DNA of 64,000 nt from Luteimonas sp. MC1750 (GTDB lineage Bacteria; Pseudomonadota; Gammaproteobacteria; Xanthomonadales; Xanthomonadaceae): assembly GCF_016615955.1 (NCBI RefSeq), contig NZ_CP067113.1:1054001-1118000 (forward strand), in the 5' to 3' direction. This document shows positions 33,048-40,724 of this stretch, piece by piece. The translations under genes and the position numbers were made by a program. How positions within the stretch are numbered: position 1 is the stretch's first letter; each line of letters begins with the position of its first letter. The notes under the pieces are model-generated. The model was not told the origin of the DNA, did no database searches, and saw only the letters and a list, made by a program, of their open reading frames with translations.

Positions 33048-34177
33048 TGAGCAAAGCATCTGTCTGGAACACTCGTACCTGGTACTCCGACACTGCCTAT
33101 GGAGATGACGACGGCGAGCGGTCAGCCCGCGAGCTCAAATCCCCCAAGTACCTCCGAGAGGCTCTGGCTGCCGGCGCTGACCCCAATGAGCACGATGCGC
33201 TCCTGACAGCGGCTGAGAAGGGAACTGCCACGCAACTCAAAGCGCTGATCAAAGCTGGCGCAGACTTGGAAAGAACCAATGACGAGGGCCTGACTGCGCT
33301 CCACATCAGTGTGGACCGTCAGGATCAAGACAAGTTCGATGCCCTGATCAAAGCAGGTGCCAACGTTGACGCCAAGGTCCCGGCCACGGTTCAAGTCCAC
33401 GAATTCTCGGATCCTGAAATCAGTGAAACCGATGAGCCTGGCCACACCCCAGCCATGAGGGCGGCCCGAGTAGGTAATCTTGGGATGCTCAGCACACTCA
33501 AAGGCAAGGGTGCCGCGATGGAGGGAGTGCTCCACGCTGCTGTCGTGGGGGATATCGAGTCTTTGGAACGCAGAGAGTACGGCCACCTGCTGCGGGAAAA
33601 TGATCAAGATAGGGGATATCTCGCGCTCGGTCTCATCGAGGCTGGCATAGATCCAAACGAGCGCACAGACATTCCCTTCCGTATCCAACCAAATCCCCTC
33701 AACAGAGGTAAGAAATTCGAGGCGGATCAATCAACCCCGCTTCACTTGGCGGCTTTTGCTGGCAAGGGTGAGTTGATCGAAGCTCTCTTAGCCAGCGGGG
33801 CGGATGTTGAAGCCGTAGATGGTCAGGGCCGTACGGCATTGCTTGTGTCCGAAGAGTACGAGGCGTTCGAGGTATTGATTGGTGCGAAGGCCAACCTCAA
33901 AGCCCGGGATGTCGATGGCAATTCTGTGCTCCACCACCACTGGCGTGAGGAGACAGCGGCGTTATTGATCGAAGCCGGAGCCGATGTGTTGGCCAAAAAC
34001 GGCTGGGGCGAGCTACCGGGGGACGGTTTTGAACATCCCTCACGCGGTCTTATTCGCACAGCGCAGAAGAAAGCTCAGCTGGAAAATATCGCCAAGCAGA
34101 ACAGGATCGATGAAGACCTGGCCACGCCAGAACAAGCTCTAGCCGCACGCCAAGCACGCTACGGCAGGGCAATGTAG
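33047..34177 (+). CDS. Ankyrin-repeat protein with conserved C-terminal tail, last of cluster 2
   Basis: ATG 33047 (GTG 33044 is possible) follows GGGAGG in the previous gene. The 376-residue protein has ankyrin repeats almost throughout (residues 25-340), including DALLTAAEKGTATQLKALIKAGADLE, GLTALHISVDRQDQDK and STPLHLAAFAGKGELIEALLASGADVEAVD. The tail EDLATPEQALAARQARYGRAM is complete although no gene follows. Here the Shine-Dalgarno-like GGGAGG has changed to GGCAGG by a synonymous substitution. Confidence 0.9.
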   Translation: MSKASVWNTRTWYSDTAYGDDDGERSARELKSPKYLREALAAGADPNEHDALLTAAEKGTATQLKALIKAGADLERTNDEGLTALHISVDRQDQDKFDALIKAGANVDAKVPATVQVHEFSDPEISETDEPGHTPAMRAARVGNLGMLSTLKGKGAAMEGVLHAAVVGDIESLERREYGHLLRENDQDRGYLALGLIEAGIDPNERTDIPFRIQPNPLNRGKKFEADQSTPLHLAAFAGKGELIEALLASGADVEAVDGQGRTALLVSEEYEAFEVLIGAKANLKARDVDGNSVLHHHWREETAALLIEAGADVLAKNGWGELPGDGFEHPSRGLIRTAQKKAQLENIAKQNRIDEDLATPEQALAARQARYGRAM

Positions 34178-34270
34178 CCTTCTTTTATCCCCAATTATCC
34201 CGGACAAGATATTCTATCCGCTATCGCGACATCGCCTGTCTGCCCTGCGATGTGGCTCTTATCTCCAAGG

Positions 34271-34298
34271 TTGCCAAATCCATTTGTTCGAATAACGT
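34271..34298 (+). promoter_or_regulatory. TTGCCA-N16 promoter element (copy 9)
   Basis: GGTTGCCAAATCCATTT (TTGCCA 34271-34276), 16 bp, TAACGT (34293-34298). CCTGCGATG lies about 20 bp upstream. It precedes the superinfection-immunity-like gene. Confidence 0.7.
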
Positions 34299-34325
34299 GG
34301 ATTGACCATCCTTTGAGATATAACC

Positions 34326-34559
34326 ATGGAAAGCTTTTTCAACGAATACCCCGGCGTCTGGCTTGTCTTGTACTTCACCTGTGCTGCGGTGGCGTATTTC
34401 CTCCCTACCATTATTGGTATCTGGCGCGATGCCAAGTGGGCAATGCCCGCAGCCTTGATCAACTTCTTCTTCGGATGGTCCGGTATCGGTTGGATCATCG
34501 CCCTGGTTATGGTGTTCATTGGGCGGCGCGGCCCACAAGCAGGCTTTCTGAACCGATGA
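34326..34559 (+). CDS. Superinfection immunity-like membrane protein
   Basis: This 77-residue protein has two membrane spans (about residues 11-33 and 41-66). It contains YFLPTIIGIWRDAKW and INFFFGWSGIGWIIALVM, the signature of the phage T4 Imm-like superinfection immunity family. Such proteins block entry of foreign DNA at the inner membrane, so a plasmid could use it against phages or related plasmids. It overlaps the next gene by 4 bases (ATGA). Confidence 0.8.
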   Translation: MESFFNEYPGVWLVLYFTCAAVAYFLPTIIGIWRDAKWAMPAALINFFFGWSGIGWIIALVMVFIGRRGPQAGFLNR

Positions 34560-35299
34560 GCCAGCTGATCCGCTCCATTTCAGTGGCCTCCCTGGTCGCC
34601 GACAGGCAGCGGCGAATTGAAGCCGCAAGGTCAGTTCAGGCCTCAGCCGACGCACGGGCTTTCGTGGAGTTCCTCACCGGCAACACCATGCACAGCGTCT
34701 CAGACCAGGAGCGGCTGGCCAGATACATCCAGGCCGAGGACCGCCGCTGGTGGGGAGTGTTCATCCAGGCCAGTGGTCTGTGGGATTTGTTTCCTCGCTC
34801 CGTGCGCGAGGACTGGCACAAGGCGCTGGGGTGGGGAGACTACAAGTACCGGCCCATTGAAGACTGCCCCGAGTTCACTGCCGACGCCGCCCTGGCTACG
34901 TTCGAAACGTATGTGGGACAACGCAGCCAGCTGCGAGCCTCCGCGATCCTTGACCTGTACCGCACTCTGTCCTGGGACCACGCCACGAACAAGCCAGCGT
35001 TGTTCGGCCGCAAGCTGATCTACAAGCACTTCGCCGACTACAAGGGTTTTACCTCCACCTACGGCAACAATGCCTTGGATGACTTGCTCCGCACCCTGTA
35101 TCGCCTGGATGGCAGGCCCGAGCCATCAGGCTCGTGGCACAGGGCAGACAACGCCACCGGCTACTTCGAAGTCCGGCAGTTCAAGAATGGCAACGCCCAC
35201 ATCCTCATCGAACGGGGCGACCTAGTCGACCTGCTCAACGCGGAACTTGCTGTGATTTGTCCTGGGGCTCTGCCGGCCCCGGGCAAGGGCAAGCGCTAA
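34556..35299 (+). CDS. DUF4942-like protein
   Basis: The ATG at 34556 overlaps the previous stop. The 247-residue soluble protein contains FGRKLIYKHFADYKGFTSTYGNNALDDLLRTLYRLDG and an end segment FEVRQFKNGNAHILIERGDLVDLLNAELAV. I associate these with DUF4942, a family found on plasmids and sometimes near methylases. No catalytic motif is evident. Its coupling to the superinfection-immunity-like gene suggests a shared protective role, but this is inferred from order only. Confidence 0.65.
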   Translation: MSQLIRSISVASLVADRQRRIEAARSVQASADARAFVEFLTGNTMHSVSDQERLARYIQAEDRRWWGVFIQASGLWDLFPRSVREDWHKALGWGDYKYRPIEDCPEFTADAALATFETYVGQRSQLRASAILDLYRTLSWDHATNKPALFGRKLIYKHFADYKGFTSTYGNNALDDLLRTLYRLDGRPEPSGSWHRADNATGYFEVRQFKNGNAHILIERGDLVDLLNAELAVICPGALPAPGKGKR

Positions 35300-35351
35300 G
35301 CAACTCTGAGTCCTGGCACCGGTGCCACACTGCTCCAATACAGGAGCAGTC

Positions 35352-36020
35352 ATGTCCACGATCGAAGATCTCAAAACCCGCTCGTACGAGGCAATGTCGG
35401 TGCTGGCCGAGACGTACAAGGCCGTTGCCAACCTGGAAGTGAGGATCGACGAGCGCACGGCTACGACCGTGCCCTTGGTGCTGGCCTCCCTGGACATGGC
35501 TGACGCCATCTATGTGCTGCTGGCCACGCGCCCGGAGCGTGCATGGGTGGCAGCTCTGGCCCTCCAACGCAGTCAGATGGAGTACGTGCTCAGGGCAGCC
35601 TTCTTCGCCAAGGCGGCAAGCCAAGCGGAGCTCATGCGCTTCCGCACCAAAGGCAAGATGCCCAACCGTGGCAAGAACGCTATCTACATCAAACAGGTGG
35701 CCGAGGAGGCCGCCGAGCACATGGGTTGGGAGAAGGAGCATCTGGTGCGCACGGTGGTTGTCCACCAGAAGGACCTGTCCAGCGCCGTCCACGGAGGACG
35801 CGAAGTCCTGGGCGTGTACACCCAGCGCGAGGAGTGGGGCGACATCGAGGTGCCTTGGGACGAGCTGGGCCACCACATCGGCAACGTCCTCGTATTCGTC
35901 CAGCTGGGCTTAGGCGTTGTGATGTCCCACTGTCGACTGGATCCACAACAGCAGGATCAGATTGCAAGACCTGCGTTTGAATCTGCCCATGCCCACTTCG
36001 ACAAGTGGGGCGCAAAGTAG
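35352..36020 (+). CDS. Unknown 222-residue protein
   Basis: ATG 35352 follows CAGGAGCAGTC, a good ribosome site. The protein is helical with a hydrophobic central helix (LVLASLDMADAIYVLLATR) and the core RSQMEYVLRAAFFAKAAS, patterns seen in uncharacterised plasmid proteins. It contains no enzyme motif that I can name. GGCACCGGTGCC, a 12-bp palindrome, lies about 30 bases upstream. The gene ends just before a radC-motif-like leader. Confidence 0.6.
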   Translation: MSTIEDLKTRSYEAMSVLAETYKAVANLEVRIDERTATTVPLVLASLDMADAIYVLLATRPERAWVAALALQRSQMEYVLRAAFFAKAASQAELMRFRTKGKMPNRGKNAIYIKQVAEEAAEHMGWEKEHLVRTVVVHQKDLSSAVHGGREVLGVYTQREEWGDIEVPWDELGHHIGNVLVFVQLGLGVVMSHCRLDPQQQDQIARPAFESAHAHFDKWGAK

Positions 36021-36218
36021 GTCAAGCCCAGGACTCAGGACTTCCTGCGGGTAGCTGTCCAGACAGCACGATCGCGAGCAAGCGCAAGCCTGGCGGCTGC
36101 TTCACACGCTGTTCCCCTAAAGGGCGCGGCCACAGCCCGCGCAGCTTTCGTTTCGCCCTACGGTGCCCTGGCTCTTGCCCGATCGTGCCTTCCCTGCTCA
36201 CACCCGCAGGAGAAGACC
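36021..36218 (+). ncRNA. radC-motif-like structured leader (copy A)
   Basis: This 198-base untranslated GC-rich region precedes the gene at 36219. It contains AGCGCAAGCCTGGCGGCTGC (from 36081) and GCTTTCGTTTCGCCCTACGG (from 36144). The same two blocks with nearly the same spacing (63 versus 65 bases) occur before radC at 46445. The known radC RNA motif lies in 5' leaders of DNA-binding or antirestriction genes; I assign this by position and shared blocks, not by a covariance search. It starts with one copy of the dispersed 16-mer repeat. Confidence 0.55.
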
Positions 36219-36641
36219 ATGAGCTTCGAGCAGACCGTCTCAACGCTGCGCACCAACGCCAGCTCAACATTGCTGGACACAGTTGTAGGTTCCTTCCCCA
36301 GCGCCGGGGACATCGAGCCCTGGGCGCATCTGAGCCCTGTTCTGTGGCCTGACCTGCCGGCGAACGACGATGCCCGTCGGGAGCAACTGCCTGTCATCCT
36401 GGCCCAGTACTCCGACGAGCTGGCCGGCTACATCACCCGCTTCGAAGACCTTCGAACCCGCCGGCTGGATGCACTGTCGAACTACGACATCGGTATTGCC
36501 TACCGCCAGATGGGTCCTGAGGTGGGTCTTGCCCAAGCTCTCACCGCTGTGGCTGGCCACATCGGCAGGGCGCGAGCCCAAATCCTGTGGCTTCTCACTG
36601 AGCAGGCACGCCTGACCCCGCCTCAGTTGGCCCTTTTCTAG
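36219..36641 (+). CDS. Unknown 140-residue protein
   Basis: ATG 36219 follows CAGGAGAAGACC. The protein (MSFEQTVSTLRTNASSTLLD...) is acidic to neutral with Leu/Ala-rich helices and a C-terminal AHIGRARAQILWLLTEQARLTPPQLALF. It has no recognised motif. The structured leader upstream resembles radC-type leaders, which would place it in the antirestriction or DNA-interaction class; that is an inference. Confidence 0.6.
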   Translation: MSFEQTVSTLRTNASSTLLDTVVGSFPSAGDIEPWAHLSPVLWPDLPANDDARREQLPVILAQYSDELAGYITRFEDLRTRRLDALSNYDIGIAYRQMGPEVGLAQALTAVAGHIGRARAQILWLLTEQARLTPPQLALF

Positions 36642-36974
36642 GGCCAGTTCTACTCCATTCAGTATCGCTAAGCCACTGAAGGGCCTGGCATTTTCCCGAA
36701 AAGAAATGCGTCGGGTCTATTACCGAGAACCCCGAGTCCTGGGCTTGCCCGATTGAGTTTTCTGCCACGTCCGGGATAGGCTTGCCACATCGACGGGCAA
36801 GCCCTGTCGTGGAGCCAGGGAAACGTGCCTGGCACTGACCGACCCGCAAGGGCGGCATGATGAGGCGCTAAAGGCGGCTGGCCGGTTCACCAGCAAGGGC
36901 ATCGGGCCCACCTCGCGATTGCCTAGATCGCAAACAAGTCCACCTGCAACGGGTGGCCTGATCTAGGCATTCAA
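36642..36974. other. Gene-free region upstream of the replication module
   Basis: No convincing ORF is seen. It contains one perfect copy of the dispersed 16-mer (36734-36749), short GC hairpins and, next to the following gene, a nested inverted repeat at 36920-36969. It may hold control sequences for the gene at 36975. Confidence 0.5.
36920..36969. repeat. Nested inverted repeat upstream of gene 36975
   Basis: TGCCTAGATC (36920-36929) and GATCTAGGCA (36960-36969) are perfect 10-bp arms. CCACC (36940-36944) pairs with GGTGG (36952-36956) inside. The right arm ends 5 bases before the ATG at 36975, so a folded transcript would mask the start region. Confidence 0.7.
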
Positions 36975-37556
36975 ATGAACAAAACCAACTCTGGGCGCGA
37001 AAGCGCCAATAACGCTCCACTGCTGTGCACCGGCGAGGCTTATAGCCACCGAATTGTTCGCTTCTGGGCCGAGCAGAATATTCAGCTCGATGTTCTGGAC
37101 CAGCGCACCTCCAACGGCATCTCCTATTCCACCCTGAGGCTGAAGGGGACGGACCTGCGGTACACCTTGGAGCTCAAAGAGCCAATTCGCGGCTCCCAGG
37201 CTTTTGGTGCTGTCTTCGAGAAGATGATCCGGATCAGCACTGATCTGGCTCACGAAGCGGCACTGATTGAGGACAAGGCTAGGAGTGCGGCAGCCAAGCA
37301 GTCTCTTATTGAAGCGGCCTTCGACCACTTCAACGCCAATTCCGATTGCGGCCAGGCAGACGCTTACACCGTCGACCTGATTGCGGGTGCCGTGTATTCG
37401 GCAATCGAGGAAGTGGTCGCGGAGGGGAAGCTTTTCGACCTCGGAGATATCGTTTTCGAGGCGACTGAGCGCACTGACGAGTACGTGGATACGGTGTTGG
37501 GTCAGGCGTTTGCGAACGAACTCGCAGATGAAGAAGGGTTGCGTACCGGTTCGTAA
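36975..37556 (+). CDS. Unknown 193-residue protein next to oriV
   Basis: The ATG lies 5 bases after a large inverted repeat and has no Shine-Dalgarno. The soluble protein starts MNKTNSGRESANNAPLLCTG and has mixed strands and helices; the second half is acidic and helical (AVYSAIEEVVAEGKLFDLGDIVFEATER). No family is recognised. Its position directly before the iterons suggests a role in replication control, but no DNA-binding motif is apparent. Confidence 0.6.
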   Translation: MNKTNSGRESANNAPLLCTGEAYSHRIVRFWAEQNIQLDVLDQRTSNGISYSTLRLKGTDLRYTLELKEPIRGSQAFGAVFEKMIRISTDLAHEAALIEDKARSAAAKQSLIEAAFDHFNANSDCGQADAYTVDLIAGAVYSAIEEVVAEGKLFDLGDIVFEATERTDEYVDTVLGQAFANELADEEGLRTGS

Positions 37557-37560
37557 AGCT

Positions 37561-37873
37561 TGGACAGGGAGACAGGGTGAGGTTTTACCCTGTCTTTCCC
37601 ACCCTGTCCAGCCTGGAAGCCAGTAGTGGCGCGGTTTCCGGGGTCTCTGGACAGGGAGACAGGGTAAGAACCGAAAAACCCCTGTCCGGAATTGAAAACG
37701 TAGTCGAACTAGTGAATGGAGTCTTTAGTTAGTAATTTCCAATACAAAAGCTCTAAATTCAATTCTTACCCTGTCTCCCTGTCTGGACGCTTGTAAATCG
37801 TTGAATCTAAAAGGTATATCTCTGGACAGGGTAAGCGGACAGGGTGAATCCTTACCCTGTCTCCCTGTCTGGA
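37561..37873. other. Iteron array and AT-rich region: candidate oriV
   Basis: The heptamer GACAGGG occurs 13 times in about 310 bp: six on the plus strand (37563, 37571, 37650, 37658, 37825, 37838) and seven on the minus strand (CCCTGTC at 37588, 37602, 37680, 37769, 37777, 37855, 37863). Copies are mostly paired at 8-bp or 13-14-bp spacing, and pairs face each other. An AT-rich stretch (about 37690-37765) lies in the middle. With the helicase gene at 38328 this is the likely vegetative origin. Confidence 0.8.
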
Positions 37874-38051
37874 CAACGACGGCCCACAGCTACAACTGCG
37901 AGTGCAGCAGCAGGATGCAATGTATCTCTCGGAAGGACAGCACAAACCTTCCAAAATGGATTTTGCTCTGACTTACGCACTTTTCGGTTTACCAGGGTTG
38001 ACGATTACCCGCCGCCTTATATCGTCAGTCCTCCACAAGGAGATCGGACGA

Positions 38052-38252
38052 ATGAGCAACGAAATGAAGACAAGCAAAGTGGGTCGGCCTACCAAGCCCA
38101 AAGATGAAAAGCATCTTGTGCCGACGATGGTCAAGCTCCAACCGAAGCTGCGTCAGCAGCTCGAAGTGATTGCCAAGCAAAACCGCATGACGCTGTCGGC
38201 ATATCTGCGCTTGATGGTTGAAGAGCGGGTTTGTTTCGAGCAAGCCGCATAA
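38052..38252 (+). CDS. Ribbon-helix-helix-like small regulator
   Basis: ATG 38052 follows AAGGAGATCGGACG. The 66-residue basic protein has the form of a ribbon-helix-helix repressor: a basic N-terminus, a strand (LVPTMVKLQP), helix 1 (KLRQQLEVIAKQN) and helix 2 (TLSAYLRLMVEERV). Between the iterons and the helicase gene it may act as a copy-number repressor (CopG-like in position). A hairpin follows its stop. Confidence 0.75.
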   Translation: MSNEMKTSKVGRPTKPKDEKHLVPTMVKLQPKLRQQLEVIAKQNRMTLSAYLRLMVEERVCFEQAA

Positions 38253-38256
38253 AAAA

Positions 38257-38285
38257 CACCCCGTCGTTAGCAGCGACGAGGTGTC
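38257..38285 (-). terminator. Hairpin with T tract on the minus strand
   Basis: ACACC-C-CGTCG / CGACG-A-GGTGT form a stem with one mismatch. The A6 run to its left makes TTTTTT on the minus strand, so as a terminator it best fits leftward transcripts, although no leftward gene is visible. It could end an antisense RNA to the helicase leader. Confidence 0.5.
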
Positions 38286-38327
38286 TAAGAAACGGGTTTC
38301 CAGGCCCCACAACACAGGATAAATCCC

Positions 38328-40376
38328 ATGTCGCCTATTGAAAGTACGAACGCTGTCGCAATTAGTCAACCCTGGGCTATGCCCCGCATCCATGAAAAGC
38401 TCCTGCGCTGCCAGCGCCCTGTGGACCTGTACCACCACCTTGAAGACGATGAGCCCGTCGAAGAGCTTGTGGAGGAGCTGGCCCAGGAAGAACACAAGGA
38501 CAACGTCGTCCAGTTCGCTGCGGCCAATGGCACTACCGGCAAGGCCACTCGCAAGAAAAGCACCGAACCGGCGTCGGATAAGAAGGCCAAGAACGGCCCA
38601 CCGATTAGCTTGCGGTGTGCTCGCTGGTTTTTCGGCCACGGCATCGACGGTATGAGGCTGGCGGCAGAGAACCGCGGTCGGAACATCGTTATTCGTGCCT
38701 GGAACGGGACGTACTGGCAAGAAGTGTTCGAGGAGGTGGCCAAGCCCAAGATCCAGAAGTGGCTCGAACAGTTCGCTGAAAGCTCCTGTACCCCCCACAA
38801 CGTCAACGACTCCTGGAAGACCCTGCGCGACAAGGTCGTCGAGTCTCGGCTGATGTTCAAAGGAAATTCGGCCAAGCCCGATGAAAGCCATTGCGTCGTC
38901 TTGCCGTTCAAGGACGGCTACCTTCACATCACGGCCGACAAGGCGTGGATGGAAAAGGCTAACCCCGACTATGGGATCAAGCATTGCGCGAACGTGGAGT
39001 TGGGCCTCAGGCACATGCAGGCGTTTTCTCCGAAGGGAATTCCCGCCGACAGCCAGTTTGGCAAGTACTTGGCCTCGTCGCTTTCTAACCCCGAGACCCG
39101 CGCTATCGTCCAGCAGCACTGCGCGATGTCGTTCATGCGCAACAAGTACCACCTGGTGGGTTGGTGGGTGGGTGATGCAGGCGTGGGTAAGTCGGTACTG
39201 GTGAAGATGCTCCATCACGTCCACGGCAAGGATGACCAGGGTCGCACCAACTACGGAGCTTTGGACCTGACCAAGCTCGACGGTGAGCACTACCTGGAAA
39301 ACATTGTGGACAAGACCTTCCTGTCTGTCGGCGAAGTCAACGTGGCCCGCCCCTGGTGTGAAGACACGTTCAAGATGCTGTCGGCAGGGGACTCCGTGGA
39401 CGTCAACCCCAAGAACGAGAAGATCTTCTCCTACCAGTGCGAAGCTTTCATGGTCGTTTGCTCAAACCAGGCACCGGTCGTTCGGGACGAGTCCGGGGGC
39501 GTGATGCGCCGCCTTCAGGTTGTAATGTGGGAAGGCTCCATGGAGCGGCGTGGGAATGTGGTGTACGACCTGGACAAAATCGTGTTTGAGCAGGAGCCGC
39601 AGTTGCTTGTTGGCTGGATTGTCGACGGCATCCAGAAGATCCTTCGTCAGGGCGGTCCGGTCCGGGACAAGGATCTGCCTATGGAGATGCGCAAGTTCAC
39701 CCAGCGTTTGAAGAAGGACAACGATAGCGTCGAGGCATGGATTATCGACTGCGAGATCGTCAAGACCCGAGACCAGAATGTCGAGGTCCGCAAGCGCGAA
39801 GTCTATGAGCATTACATCGCCTACTGCCATGAGGCTTGTATCGACAAGCCCAGGGGCGAGGCAGTGTTCTGGAAGATCCTCGCCCGCAAGATGGGCGTCA
39901 ACATCGATGACATTACCCGCCGGCCGAACCTGGCTGAGGGGGGTAAGGGTCCGGCTCTCATCCGCACCATTGCCATCAAGCCCGAAGATATCGCCAAGGA
40001 AAAGCTGACGCGTCTCCAGGAGCAGGCGATCGCAGAAGGCCGCTTCGAAGAGCAGATTGCCAACGACGACCCCTTCTCCGATGACTTCTTCGAGCCCACA
40101 AGCCATAGGCTCGAGCAGGTGCCGGTGTATGACTCCACGGAACTCAATGAGATCAGCCGGTTGGCTCAGGTCATCACCCCCGCAGTTCAGACTACGCCTG
40201 GCGGGACTCATGTCCGATTTCGAATTGGGACGGATGCGGGGAAGGATTTTCTGACGGCTGCGCGAAAGGCGAACTTGTCGCCCGAGGAGCTTGCTCAGCG
40301 ATTGGCTCTGGCAGTTGCCTCAGATCCAACTCTGATGGAAAGGGTGGTAGGTGTCATCGACCAAAAGGCGGGCTAA
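38328..40376 (+). CDS. D5-like primase/helicase, probable replication protein
   Basis: The 682-residue protein has an N-terminal acidic linker, a middle domain and a superfamily 3-type helicase core. Walker A is GDAGVGKS (near residue 283), a Walker B-like segment is FLSVGEV, and the sensor region is AFMVVCSNQAPVVRDESGGVMRRLQVV. This is the pattern of phage/plasmid DNA helicases of the P4 alpha / D5 group. The C-terminal region (ILARKMGVNIDDITRRPN) could be a winged helix that binds origin DNA. Iterons lie upstream, so it probably initiates plasmid replication. Confidence 0.85.
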   Translation: MSPIESTNAVAISQPWAMPRIHEKLLRCQRPVDLYHHLEDDEPVEELVEELAQEEHKDNVVQFAAANGTTGKATRKKSTEPASDKKAKNGPPISLRCARWFFGHGIDGMRLAAENRGRNIVIRAWNGTYWQEVFEEVAKPKIQKWLEQFAESSCTPHNVNDSWKTLRDKVVESRLMFKGNSAKPDESHCVVLPFKDGYLHITADKAWMEKANPDYGIKHCANVELGLRHMQAFSPKGIPADSQFGKYLASSLSNPETRAIVQQHCAMSFMRNKYHLVGWWVGDAGVGKSVLVKMLHHVHGKDDQGRTNYGALDLTKLDGEHYLENIVDKTFLSVGEVNVARPWCEDTFKMLSAGDSVDVNPKNEKIFSYQCEAFMVVCSNQAPVVRDESGGVMRRLQVVMWEGSMERRGNVVYDLDKIVFEQEPQLLVGWIVDGIQKILRQGGPVRDKDLPMEMRKFTQRLKKDNDSVEAWIIDCEIVKTRDQNVEVRKREVYEHYIAYCHEACIDKPRGEAVFWKILARKMGVNIDDITRRPNLAEGGKGPALIRTIAIKPEDIAKEKLTRLQEQAIAEGRFEEQIANDDPFSDDFFEPTSHRLEQVPVYDSTELNEISRLAQVITPAVQTTPGGTHVRFRIGTDAGKDFLTAARKANLSPEELAQRLALAVASDPTLMERVVGVIDQKAG

Positions 40377-40427
40377 CCCCGAGTCCTGGCGTTGGCAAAT
40401 TCCCCGAACCACTTCGCAAGGGGGATA

Positions 40428-40455
40428 TTGCCAACCGCTTTGACGCTCTCACACT
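40428..40455 (+). promoter_or_regulatory. TTGCCA-N16 promoter element (copy 10)
   Basis: ATTGCCAACCGC (TTGCCA 40428-40433), 16 bp, CACACT (40450-40455). TTCGCAAG lies 14 bp upstream. It precedes the small gene and ArdC N-domain gene pair. Confidence 0.6.
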
Positions 40456-40478
40456 GGTCAAAGCATAGAGGACCCGCC

Positions 40479-40724
40479 ATGACCATTGACAACGAGCAAT
40501 TCACGATTGACGAAATACTGCTGGCAGCCCATCGATTTCATATCCAGAAAACGGAAACCGGGGCTGTGCTTAGCCTGGCTGATGACTTCATGCCAGCGGA
40601 CAAGCACCTTTCGACCATCGATGACTGCTTGATGTTCGTGGGTGCGGCATTGGAGCGAGGGCACAAAGTCAACATCGAGGTGCCCCATGGATCTTCAAGA
40701 GTATCAAGCCCGCCAAGCACGTAG
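40479..40724 (+). CDS. Small partner protein upstream of ArdC N-domain gene
   Basis: ATG 40479 lies 24 bases after the promoter -10. The 81-residue protein ends its fold in FVGAALERGHKVNIEVPHG, closely matching VRVALERGDEVSIEVPLEP in the 65-residue protein at 47588. Both are directly upstream of an ArdC-type gene and overlap it, so this is a duplicated small-gene plus ardC unit. The C-terminal Ser/Pro tail is encoded in the overlap with the next gene. Function is unknown; an accessory to ArdC is likely. Confidence 0.7.
   Translation: MTIDNEQFTIDEILLAAHRFHIQKTETGAVLSLADDFMPADKHLSTIDDCLMFVGAALERGHKVNIEVPHGSSRVSSPPST

Noticed and set aside
37561..37873. CRISPR-like array
   Set aside because: Repeats are only 7-20 bp, occur in both orientations, and have irregular spacing; the pattern is that of iterons at an origin.
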